From: an uncultured Lachnospiraceae bacterium
GTDB lineage: Bacteria > Bacillota > Clostridia > Lachnospirales > Lachnospiraceae
NCBI GenBank assembly: GCA_949738465.1
Contig: CATJBQ010000090.1
Location: forward strand, 1 to 45,425
Reading direction: 5' to 3'
DNA length: 45,425 nt
Positions 7,186-15,103 of this stretch are shown here, in pieces; within the stretch, counting starts at the first letter, position 1; the number at the start of each line of letters is the position of its first letter. The notes beneath the pieces are model-generated. The model had not been told where the DNA came from. It saw only the letters and a program-made list of their open reading frames with translations, and made no database searches. The translations under genes and the position numbers were made by a program.

Positions 7186-8534
7186 AAGAAACCTCCTTGT
7201 TGAAAACCCTTTGTAATTTTTCCTATCCGGTAATAATAATAGGGAACCAGCGGAATCAGCGCGAAGATCCAGGCCATGGGATCGGAAAAGATCACGCCGT
7301 AAAATCCAAACTGCCTCACCAGAAGCCCGATGGCAATGACACGGGCCAAAAGCTCAAACACGCCGCCCAGGAATGGAATAAGCCCTTCTCCCAGCCCCTG
7401 CAGGGTATTCCGGTACACATAGATCAGGCTCAGGGGCACATAGAACCAGGCCACCACCCAGAAGAACTGGTGTACGATCGCCTGCACCTTGGCTGCCTCC
7501 TCCCGGATAAAAACAGGGACAAGGGATGCGCCAAATACCAGGAGCAGGACGGTGCAGACACAGCTTGTGGCCACGCACAGGGTGTTTCCCACCCTCACCC
7601 CCTGCTTTACTCTTCGGATTTTCCCCGCTCCGTAATTCTGCCCGGTATAGCTGCTGATGGCCGCCCCGATAGCCACCATCGGCTGCCCCATTACGCCCTG
7701 GACCTTCCCCACCACCGACATGGCCGAAATGTATACCGGGCCAAAGCTGTTGACGGCGCTCTGCACAATCAAGGTGCTGAAGCCGGTAATGGAGAACTGC
7801 AGCGCCATGGGCAGGCCAAGCTTTAGGAGCATCCCCGCACTCCTGAAGCGGAAGCGCCGTTCTTCCCTGGTAAATCTGAAAATACGATAATGCTTCCTGA
7901 TATGCAAAAAGCAAAACACGGCCGAGAATACCTGGGACAGGACGGTGGCATAGGCAGTCCCATCCACCCCCATATGGAACCACCGGATAAAAACAAGATC
8001 CAACGCCACATTCAAGACCGAAGCGATGGTCAAAAGCTTTAATGGCGTTTTGCTGTCCCCGAAGGCATGGAGGGCCCCGGCCAGCAGATTATAGGCAATG
8101 GAAGCAAATATCCCGCCGTAAATAATCAATATGTAGTTTCTGGCGAGGGCAAAAAGCTCCCTGGGCGTGCGCATCAGGCTTAAGATCCAGTCATTTGCAA
8201 GGAACAGCCCCGCAGTCATGAGTACGCACATAAAAATGCACAGGTATAAAGACATGCAGAAAAAATGCCTGAGACTCTCTTGCCGCTTTCCGCCAAATTC
8301 CTGTGCCAACAAAATGGAAAAACCGCTGGTCATCCCGTTGATCCATCCAAAAACAATGAAGCTCTGGGCGGAGGTCACTCCCACCGCCGCAAAAGCTTCT
8401 GTTCCCAGTAACCGCCCTACAATAATCGAATCCACGATACTATACAGGTTCTGGAACACATTTCCCAAAAGCACCGGCAGCATAAAGCCGATGATCAGCT
8501 TCCAGGAATTTCCCTGGGTCATATCACGTCCCAT
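7182..8534 (-). CDS. MATE family efflux transporter
   Basis: A 450-residue integral membrane protein with about twelve hydrophobic segments in two similar halves. The opening PVLLGNVFQNLYSIVDSIIVGRLLG and the repeated pattern around residue 250 are typical of the MATE family (cation-coupled exporters in the DinF/NorM superfamily). Length is normal. It sits inside the catabolic operon, two bases after the GH3 gene and overlapping the next gene by four bases. It may export a toxic aglycone or by-product released from the glycoside substrate. That is inference, since the family is mainly known from drug efflux. Confidence 0.88.
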   Translation of the reverse strand: MGRDMTQGNSWKLIIGFMLPVLLGNVFQNLYSIVDSIIVGRLLGTEAFAAVGVTSAQSFIVFGWINGMTSGFSILLAQEFGGKRQESLRHFFCMSLYLCIFMCVLMTAGLFLANDWILSLMRTPRELFALARNYILIIYGGIFASIAYNLLAGALHAFGDSKTPLKLLTIASVLNVALDLVFIRWFHMGVDGTAYATVLSQVFSAVFCFLHIRKHYRIFRFTREERRFRFRSAGMLLKLGLPMALQFSITGFSTLIVQSAVNSFGPVYISAMSVVGKVQGVMGQPMVAIGAAISSYTGQNYGAGKIRRVKQGVRVGNTLCVATSCVCTVLLLVFGASLVPVFIREEAAKVQAIVHQFFWVVAWFYVPLSLIYVYRNTLQGLGEGLIPFLGGVFELLARVIAIGLLVRQFGFYGVIFSDPMAWIFALIPLVPYYYYRIGKITKGFQQGGFL

Positions 8535-8535
8535 G

Positions 8536-10683
8536 TTACAACGTCACCTTCCGGATCTCCACATCTCTGGAGTTGGGGCCCACCATCACTTCGAATTCCC
8601 CGGGCTCAAACACATATTCCATCTGGTCGTTGTAGAATTTCAGCATCTCCTTCGTCACTTCAAATTCCACCGTTCGGCTCTCCCCCGCCGCAAGCGCAAT
8701 CTGCAAAAAGCCCTTCAACTCCTTCACCGGGCGCACAACGCTGGCGAACAGGTCATGAATATAGAGCTGCACCGTCTCCTTCATCGGGATCCGGGATTCG
8801 TTTGTCACCGTCACCCGGGCGCGGATCACGCCATCCCGGGCCTCTGCCTGCAGATCGGAATAGACAGCCTTGGAATAGCTAAGGCCGAAGCCGAAGGGAA
8901 ACAGCGGTTCGTTGGGGCAATCTAAGTACTTGGAGACATAATGGTCCTCCTGGCCATAATAGGGCCTGCCGGTGCGGTAGCAGTTGTAATGCACCGGAAT
9001 CTGACCCACAGTCTGGGGGAAGCTCATGGCCAGGCGGCCGGAAGGATTGTAGCCGCCAAACAGTACGCTTGTGAGGGCGTTACCGGATTCCGTCCCCAAA
9101 AACCAGGCCTGGATCACCGCATCGCAATAGGGAAGCACAGGCTTAATCTCCAGCGGCCTGCCGCTGAATACCACCATAATGACCGGCTTTCCCGTAGCCT
9201 TCATGGCCATCACCAGCTTCTCCTGGTTGGGGGACAGACGTAAGTACGCGCGGCTGGCCGCCTCCCCGGTATCGCTGGGGCTTTCCCCCACAGCGGCAAT
9301 CAGCACGTCGCAGTCCTGCATGGCCTCCATGGCAGATTCCGCCTCGTCCTCCACATCGAAGCTTCCCTCACTCATAGAAACCACCGACTGATCCATGGCG
9401 CTTACGAACTCCACGCCGGCCTTCCGGAATCCGGCTGCCAGGGAAGATTCATCCTTCCCGTTAATCAGGGCCCAGCCGCCGGAGGTATTATCCGAGGAGG
9501 CGAAGGGGCCGGCCACGCCGATTTTCACGCCCTTTTTCAGCGGCAGCGTCTGATTCTCATTTTTGAGAAGCACAATGGACTGCTGGGCCGCTTCAAGGGC
9601 CAGCCTGCGGTGCTCCGAACACAGATGCAGGGTCTTTTCGTCCTCCTCGCTGGCGTCCTTGTAGGGGTTCTCGAAAAGCCCCAGGTCGTTTTTCAGGTTC
9701 AGGATATTGCGGACGGCCTGATCGATCAGCTCCATGGACAACCTGCCTTCCTCCACCAGCTTTTTCCCGTAATTGATATAGTTGGTGGACATCATCTCAA
9801 TATCCACTCCCGCTTCGATGCATCTCCTGGCCGCATCCTCCCCGTTCTCCGCTAATCCGTTGGTGATGGTTTCCTCCACGGCCGCATAATCGGAAATGGT
9901 CGCTCCGTCAAAGCCCCACTCCTCCCGCAGGATCTTGCGGAACAGCATTTTATTGGCGCTGGAGGGAATTCCATCGATCACGTTGAAGGAGGTCATCACC
10001 ATCCTGGCTCCCGCATCCAGCGCTGCCTTGTAGGAGGCCAGGTAATACTGGCGGAAGGAATTGGTGGAAATATCCACCCAGTTGTAATCCCTTCCCCCCT
10101 GGGAAGCGCCGTACCCTGCAAAATGCTTTACGCAGGAAGCAACCTTTCCCTTCTTCTTGATATCGTCTCCGGAAAATCCCCGCACCGCCGCGGCCGTCAT
10201 CACACAGTTCAGATAGGGATCCTCTCCCGGGGATTCCATCACCCGTCCCCATCTGGGATCCCGCACCAGGTCGCTCATGGGGGCAAAGGTGAGCTGCACG
10301 CCGGAGGCCGCGCTCTCCGCGGCCGCCACCGATGTGGCGTTCTCATAATTTTGAGGTTCAAAGGAACAGCTTAAGGCCAGCGGAATCGGAAAAGATGTCT
10401 TATATCCGTGGATGATATCCGCCATAAACAGCATGGGAATGTGAAGCCGGTGCTCCGCCATAGCCCGATCCTGCAGCGCTTTTACTTCTTTTGCACCCAG
10501 GTAATTCAGCGTGCTGCCCACATTTTTTACATCCTCCGCCGTCACCTTCATCTCATTTAATGGGCCGGTCAGATCCACGCTGGGATCCACGCCCCAGTAG
10601 TAAGCGCCTAGCTGTGTCATCTGCCCCAGCTTCTCCTCCAGCGTCATTTCCTGAATCAATGCTTCGATTTTACTTTGTTCCAT
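8536..10683 (-). CDS. GH3 family beta-glycosidase (BglX-like)
   Basis: A 715-residue cytoplasmic GH3 enzyme with the full three-part layout: an N-terminal TIM barrel with DPRWGR and VKHFAGYG motifs, an alpha/beta sandwich from about residue 370, and a C-terminal fibronectin-III-like domain. The nucleophile Asp is near residue 265 in GATISDY, where many members have SDW. GH3 enzymes remove beta-linked glucose, xylose or similar from oligosaccharides or aglycones. Overall it resembles periplasmic BglX, but there is no signal peptide. I chose ATG at 10683, since AAAGGTGG lies six bases before it. A GTG nine bases upstream is the alternative. It follows the MttB-like gene by 73 bases and is coupled to the MATE gene. 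Confidence 0.87.
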   Translation of the reverse strand: MEQSKIEALIQEMTLEEKLGQMTQLGAYYWGVDPSVDLTGPLNEMKVTAEDVKNVGSTLNYLGAKEVKALQDRAMAEHRLHIPMLFMADIIHGYKTSFPIPLALSCSFEPQNYENATSVAAAESAASGVQLTFAPMSDLVRDPRWGRVMESPGEDPYLNCVMTAAAVRGFSGDDIKKKGKVASCVKHFAGYGASQGGRDYNWVDISTNSFRQYYLASYKAALDAGARMVMTSFNVIDGIPSSANKMLFRKILREEWGFDGATISDYAAVEETITNGLAENGEDAARRCIEAGVDIEMMSTNYINYGKKLVEEGRLSMELIDQAVRNILNLKNDLGLFENPYKDASEEDEKTLHLCSEHRRLALEAAQQSIVLLKNENQTLPLKKGVKIGVAGPFASSDNTSGGWALINGKDESSLAAGFRKAGVEFVSAMDQSVVSMSEGSFDVEDEAESAMEAMQDCDVLIAAVGESPSDTGEAASRAYLRLSPNQEKLVMAMKATGKPVIMVVFSGRPLEIKPVLPYCDAVIQAWFLGTESGNALTSVLFGGYNPSGRLAMSFPQTVGQIPVHYNCYRTGRPYYGQEDHYVSKYLDCPNEPLFPFGFGLSYSKAVYSDLQAEARDGVIRARVTVTNESRIPMKETVQLYIHDLFASVVRPVKELKGFLQIALAAGESRTVEFEVTKEMLKFYNDQMEYVFEPGEFEVMVGPNSRDVEIRKVTL

Positions 10684-10756
10684 AATTTCCACCTTTCTGC
10701 GTATCTATGCGCATTTCCATCCGGTCAGCCATGCCATTTAGGCATACCAGATGCTT

Positions 10757-12172
10757 TCAAGCTCCTTCCCGTTCCAGGGCCAGCTCCCGCTCGCCCTCTG
10801 CCCGGATCCGGTTCAATTCCTCAAATACCGAAGGCTCCACCACCGGTTCCATATTCTGATACCCGGCCGTTACCTCCTCCACATAGGCGTGCACCTTATC
10901 CAAAAGCTCCGGCTTCCCTTGAAGCTCCCAGCTTCCATAAGAACTCCGGTTCAGGAATCTGCTGGTCAAAATGGTCTCCTGCATATTGTCCACCGTGTGC
11001 TCCAGTGCCACAAAATCCCCGCCAATGCCGGCTTCCTTGATGGCCTCAAAGGCCAGGGTCTCCTCGCTTACCTCAAACCCGGACATGATATGGTTGTAGA
11101 CCGAGATATACTCGTTGTCCAGCACCAGTTGCTCTAAGCTGATTCCCTGGTCGTTGGACACGATTCCCTGCCCTCCCATGCCACAGCAGCCCGCCAGAAG
11201 GGCAAAAATGGAATTTGACGCCTTCTCCATACCGCACTGATAATCCGGCGCTAAGGAATCCGTCAAGCCGTTATTTGACACCACCCCCAGATGGTAGAAC
11301 CGCCCCATCTGGGCCGCCGCCATCCCCAGAAGGGCCTGGTTGGGGGAACCAAAGGAGCATTCCATGGTCCGAAGGTCCATGGTGTGGTTGAAGGAGCCAT
11401 ACCCGAAGCCCTCCTGGCCCGTAATGGCGTTACACACAAACATACTGCCTAGAAGCTCCGCATTCTGCAAGGCACAGTTTCCGGCAATAGTCACCGGGCC
11501 GATGGCGCCGCCGATCACCATGGGGCCAATCCCAAGGCCGCATCCCATCCTCGCCATCACAAGAGCCATCTCAAGGCTCTCCTTGCGGAAGCGAAGGGGG
11601 CTGACCGTCTCTAAAAAGTATCCACAGCCGCGCCCCATGAGCCGGGACATTTCCACAATGTACTTGGCGCTGGTGGGGGAGAGAATGAAGGTTCCCCCTT
11701 CCTTTTTCGCATAAGCATAGACCGTATGGAAGCCCACCAGATCCGCCGTATTGGCCGGAACATCCGACGGCACCACAATGGCATTGGTCCCTTTGAAATT
11801 ATCAAGGGCCTCAATCAGTTGAATGCCTTTGAAAATGTCGTCCACCAACCCGTAACGGCGGCTCTTTGTCTTGTAATCAAAATAAAATACCTGGGTGGAA
11901 ATGGAAGGCATAAGCTCATTGCGGGCCGCATTTTCGTAGTCCCAGAAGCTTTCCGACGTTACTTTCACTAAAAGATCTTCCATCACCTTTTCCGGGATCC
12001 GTATCGTCTCCTTCTCATCATCCACGATGGCTCCCAGGTTCCCGCACATCCTAAGAACCTCGGCATTAGGAACCTGGATCCCGATCTCCTCCAGGATCCT
12101 TATGGAAGTGTCGTGTACCATCTGCACTTCCTTCTCTGTCATCACATCGATGAAATTTTTTACTGCCCGCAT
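10757..12172 (-). CDS. MttB-family methyltransferase (non-pyrrolysine type)
   Basis: A 471-residue protein of the trimethylamine methyltransferase MttB superfamily. The opening region (VHDTSIRILEEIG, then a GAIVDDE..TIRIPEKVME segment) and the C-terminal HTVDNM...SRFLNRSSYG.W segment are typical. MttB itself uses pyrrolysine encoded by UAG. This gene is open at full length without an internal UAG, so it belongs with the non-pyrrolysine members, several of which demethylate quaternary amines such as glycine betaine by transferring methyl to a corrinoid protein. No corrinoid protein is encoded in the window. It follows the UroD-like gene by three bases behind a GGGAGG site, so the two are a functional pair. 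The substrate is unknown. Its place in a sugar operon argues against a simple betaine role. Confidence 0.82.
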   Translation of the reverse strand: MRAVKNFIDVMTEKEVQMVHDTSIRILEEIGIQVPNAEVLRMCGNLGAIVDDEKETIRIPEKVMEDLLVKVTSESFWDYENAARNELMPSISTQVFYFDYKTKSRRYGLVDDIFKGIQLIEALDNFKGTNAIVVPSDVPANTADLVGFHTVYAYAKKEGGTFILSPTSAKYIVEMSRLMGRGCGYFLETVSPLRFRKESLEMALVMARMGCGLGIGPMVIGGAIGPVTIAGNCALQNAELLGSMFVCNAITGQEGFGYGSFNHTMDLRTMECSFGSPNQALLGMAAAQMGRFYHLGVVSNNGLTDSLAPDYQCGMEKASNSIFALLAGCCGMGGQGIVSNDQGISLEQLVLDNEYISVYNHIMSGFEVSEETLAFEAIKEAGIGGDFVALEHTVDNMQETILTSRFLNRSSYGSWELQGKPELLDKVHAYVEEVTAGYQNMEPVVEPSVFEELNRIRAEGERELALEREGA

Positions 12173-12175
12173 CTT

Positions 12176-13252
12176 CTAATCCTCCCGTATCGGCATTCCA
12201 TAATAATCACTGACCAGTTTCTCAATCTCCTTGGCCTCCGCGACGCTTCCGCACCAGGCGCTTAGGAACATCCCTTCCGGCTCTAAGTTCCGGATATAGT
12301 CCTCCACGTCCTGTTTATGGCGCGCCGCCACCCACATGGTCTTACCGGCCTTCTGGATTTTCTTAAGATGGGGAATCCAGAATTCGGCAGACTGCATATA
12401 GGGCGTGGCCTGCACCTGTACCCCTGTCAGCTTCTTCTGCTCCAGCACACGGTCTAAGTGCTTTACCGCGTTCTCGCCGTCCAGATGGAACAGGGTGCGC
12501 TCATGGAAATCGATCATCGCAGACAACGGATCCGCGATAAATTCATCAAAAAATTCTCCGGACACCATCACCATAAAATCGATGGAGATAAAATACCAGG
12601 GAATCTGACTGTAAACCGCCAGCCAGTTGGTACTTCCCCCCTGGTATTTTGTGACGATCTGATTGTATACAGTATACACTTTTTTATAAAATTCCAAATG
12701 CTCGTATGTGACGCGCTTTACCTCATCGGGATCGTCCATCATTTCATAGCAGAGGTTCTCCGGTCCGATCAGGGAAGAAACGCCGTCCAGCAGTGTATTC
12801 AGATCCACCATGCCCACAATGTAGTCCCCGTTTCTGGCATCCTCCGCATAATCGCTTAAAATCTTTTTCATGGCCTGAAAATAGAAATTATTCTCATCCA
12901 GCCGAAAGTCACGGAATTCCGACAGCGGCTGATCGCTGTGTACCACCCAGGTACTGGCCTCGGTATACTTAAGCTCCATTCCCAGAAGGGCGGACATCAG
13001 ATCGTTGCCCAGGGTGGGGGACACGTAAGGATACGCATCCAGTCCATAATAGGCGTTCTGGAACCACCCCCGGTTATCCTTGATCATATAGTCCGTATCG
13101 TACATCCGCTCCTGCCAGGGAATGTCCGGCAGCTCCACCGTCGCCGGGTCATCTACCTGGGCAGCCAGGTAGATGACGGGCGTCTTGTTTTTCATGTTCC
13201 AATATTCTTCGTAGTGCGCTTTGCGCGCTTCCCAATTCTTTACACTCAGCAT
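12176..13252 (-). CDS. UroD/MtbA-like methyltransferase family protein
   Basis: A 358-residue protein with the fold family of uroporphyrinogen decarboxylase and the corrinoid:coenzyme M methyltransferases MtaA/MtbA. In MtaA/MtbA a zinc site is formed by His-x-Cys and a later Cys. Here the corresponding segments appear to be FHLDGEN (His256, Asp258) and LSAWCGS (Cys334), so the first Cys seems replaced by Asp. That could still bind a metal. A true haem-pathway decarboxylase is unlikely in this context. The ATG at 13252 is preferred because AGGAGA lies eight bases before it. An ATG at 13294 would overlap the previous gene by 38 bases. It is paired with the MttB-like gene and probably takes or gives the methyl group. 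The acceptor is unknown. Confidence 0.75.
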   Translation of the reverse strand: MLSVKNWEARKAHYEEYWNMKNKTPVIYLAAQVDDPATVELPDIPWQERMYDTDYMIKDNRGWFQNAYYGLDAYPYVSPTLGNDLMSALLGMELKYTEASTWVVHSDQPLSEFRDFRLDENNFYFQAMKKILSDYAEDARNGDYIVGMVDLNTLLDGVSSLIGPENLCYEMMDDPDEVKRVTYEHLEFYKKVYTVYNQIVTKYQGGSTNWLAVYSQIPWYFISIDFMVMVSGEFFDEFIADPLSAMIDFHERTLFHLDGENAVKHLDRVLEQKKLTGVQVQATPYMQSAEFWIPHLKKIQKAGKTMWVAARHKQDVEDYIRNLEPEGMFLSAWCGSVAEAKEIEKLVSDYYGMPIRED

Positions 13253-13256
13253 CGTT

Positions 13257-14198
13257 TTATTCTCCTGTAATACCGCTCTTGTCAATGCTCTCAATCAGCC
13301 TCCGCTCCACGATGACATATAACAGGATCAGAGGGATAATTGATATCAGGGTTCCGGCCATGGTAATGCCTTCGTTGATATCCAGCAATGGATTACTTGA
13401 CGCCGGAAACATCATTTCGTATGTCTTCTTAAATTTTTCCAGGGCAATGGGCAGCGTCGTCAGTTTATCTCCAAAATAGGACGCTGTCGTATACGTCTCA
13501 TTCCAGTTCCATACAAAGGAAAATACAAATACCACCACAGTAGCCGGCGTTGCCATCCGCATATTAATCAGCGCGAAGATCCGGAGTCTGCCCGCCCCGT
13601 CGATGGCCGCCGCCTCGTCCAGCGACTTTGGCGTCATACGGAAAAACTGATAATAAATCAGAATAAACAACGCGTTTTTCATCCCCTGCCCCATGAGGAC
13701 CTGTAGCAGGAGGGGCCAGACGGTTCCCTGCATCCCGTAGGAATGGAACATCACATATTTTGGCAGGAACGTAATCTGCTGCGGCAGGATAAAGGTCGCA
13801 ATCATCAATGCAAAAAAGAACTTTTTCCCCCAGAAATCGTATTTTGCAAAACCATAGGCAATCAATGCCGACATGATCGTCTGGGTTACCGCCACCGCCA
13901 GCATGATCCCAACCGTCTGTAAAACCACCTTCCAGCCGCCCAGCACCTGGAAGGCCCTGGTGTAGTTCTCAAAAGTCAGCTTCGAGGGAACCCAGTTCAC
14001 CGCGGAATTGGAAATATCATAGATATCCTTAAAGCTGCTTGACAGCATCACCAGAATCGGATAGAGAAATACAAATCCGGCACTGATTAACGATACATAA
14101 ATCGCGACTCTCCCCAAGATGTGGAAAAACCGGCTGTTGGCAACGATCAGCCTGATCTGGCGGTTTGTCTGGTTACGCGCTTTTATGAAACGTTTCAT
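13257..14198 (-). CDS. carbohydrate ABC transporter permease (MalG/LplC-like)
   Basis: A 313-residue membrane protein with six predicted transmembrane segments and the binding-protein-dependent permease signature near residue 205 (DEAAAIDGAGRLRIF), which contacts the cytoplasmic ATPase. It belongs to the CUT1 class for oligosaccharides. The start overlaps the stop of the partner permease by four bases (ATGA), so the pair is coupled. No ATPase is in the operon. CUT1 systems in Bacillota commonly share one MsmX/MsmK-type ATPase encoded elsewhere. This is the second permease pair in the operon and lies between the DUF5696-like and UroD-like genes. Confidence 0.9.
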   Translation of the reverse strand: MKRFIKARNQTNRQIRLIVANSRFFHILGRVAIYVSLISAGFVFLYPILVMLSSSFKDIYDISNSAVNWVPSKLTFENYTRAFQVLGGWKVVLQTVGIMLAVAVTQTIMSALIAYGFAKYDFWGKKFFFALMIATFILPQQITFLPKYVMFHSYGMQGTVWPLLLQVLMGQGMKNALFILIYYQFFRMTPKSLDEAAAIDGAGRLRIFALINMRMATPATVVVFVFSFVWNWNETYTTASYFGDKLTTLPIALEKFKKTYEMMFPASSNPLLDINEGITMAGTLISIIPLILLYVIVERRLIESIDKSGITGE

Positions 14199-15079
14199 CT
14201 CTTCTTCCTCCTCTTTTCCGGTTTTCCCTTTGGCTCCTTCTCGCCCCGTCCCAGCAAGAACCAGGCCGCCAGCACCGCCAGCAGGATCATCCCGAAATAG
14301 ATCCAGGTGGCCGCCGCCGCAAATCCAAACCCCTGCTTCCCGTCAAACATGGAATCCTTGATCAGCGTAATAAAGGGGTTCAGCGCCGAATTTGATACCT
14401 CTACAATAATATAGATCGCGTTCAGGAAGATGAAAGGCTTGATATTTGCCATGGTGATCTTCCAAAACTGCTGCCAGGCCGAAGCCCCGTCCACCCGGGC
14501 CGCCTCATAAACGCTCTGGTCCGTTTTCTGAAGCCCCGAAAGAAAAATCAGGATCGGCACGCCGGAAAACCACAAGAATAATATTACATTGTCAAAAATA
14601 TACAAAATGGGCATGGACAGCGCTTCCGGAAAATGCTTTGCAATAAATTCATATACAAAGAAGGACGACGCCCCGCGCAATGTAGTTGCCTGCATATTGA
14701 CCAGGTTCGTGATCACCGGCCCGCTCATCAGTACCACCGGCAGGAAATACACGGCCCGGAACATACGTCTCCCCCGGATCTTTGCATTCAGCAGCACCGA
14801 CAGGATAATGGAAAATACCAATACCATCGGCACAAAGAAAAACATATCCTTTAAAAAAACAGGAATCTGCAGTTTAAAATCCGGATCAACCATCAATACA
14901 TCTGTAAAATTCTTGATCCCAACAAAGCTCGTGGAAATTCCGTCTGCTAAAAACCGTACACTGCTCATTGAAAATTGGATGGTCTGTGCAAACGGAAGTA
15001 ACGTAAATGCAAGAAACCCGATAATCCATGGCAGAATAAATAATAATCCTGCCACTTTATCTTTTGTAGTACGCTTCAT
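14195..15079 (-). CDS. sugar ABC transporter permease (MalF/LplB-like)
   Basis: A 294-residue membrane protein with about six transmembrane segments and the ATPase-contact loop YEAARVDGASAWQQFW near residue 205. It is the first half of the second CUT1 permease pair. Two starts are possible: ATG at 15079 with AGGTGA six bases before it, or GTG at 15088 with a G-rich site. I chose the ATG. It follows the DUF5696-like gene by about 24 bases and may import the product of that gene's activity, with a solute-binding protein from upstream in the operon. Confidence 0.88.
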   Translation of the reverse strand: MKRTTKDKVAGLLFILPWIIGFLAFTLLPFAQTIQFSMSSVRFLADGISTSFVGIKNFTDVLMVDPDFKLQIPVFLKDMFFFVPMVLVFSIILSVLLNAKIRGRRMFRAVYFLPVVLMSGPVITNLVNMQATTLRGASSFFVYEFIAKHFPEALSMPILYIFDNVILFLWFSGVPILIFLSGLQKTDQSVYEAARVDGASAWQQFWKITMANIKPFIFLNAIYIIVEVSNSALNPFITLIKDSMFDGKQGFGFAAAATWIYFGMILLAVLAAWFLLGRGEKEPKGKPEKRRKKR

Positions 15080-15103
15080 GTGTTTCACCTGTGATCCCCC
15101 CTT

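Noticed and set aside
10757-12172. MttB-like gene as a pyrrolysine enzyme
   Set aside because: The frame is open at full length without a UAG, and no pyl genes are seen.
12176-13252. UroD-like gene as the haem-pathway uroporphyrinogen decarboxylase
   Set aside because: It is embedded in a sugar operon next to an MttB-family gene, and no other haem gene is near. The MtbA-like reading fits better.
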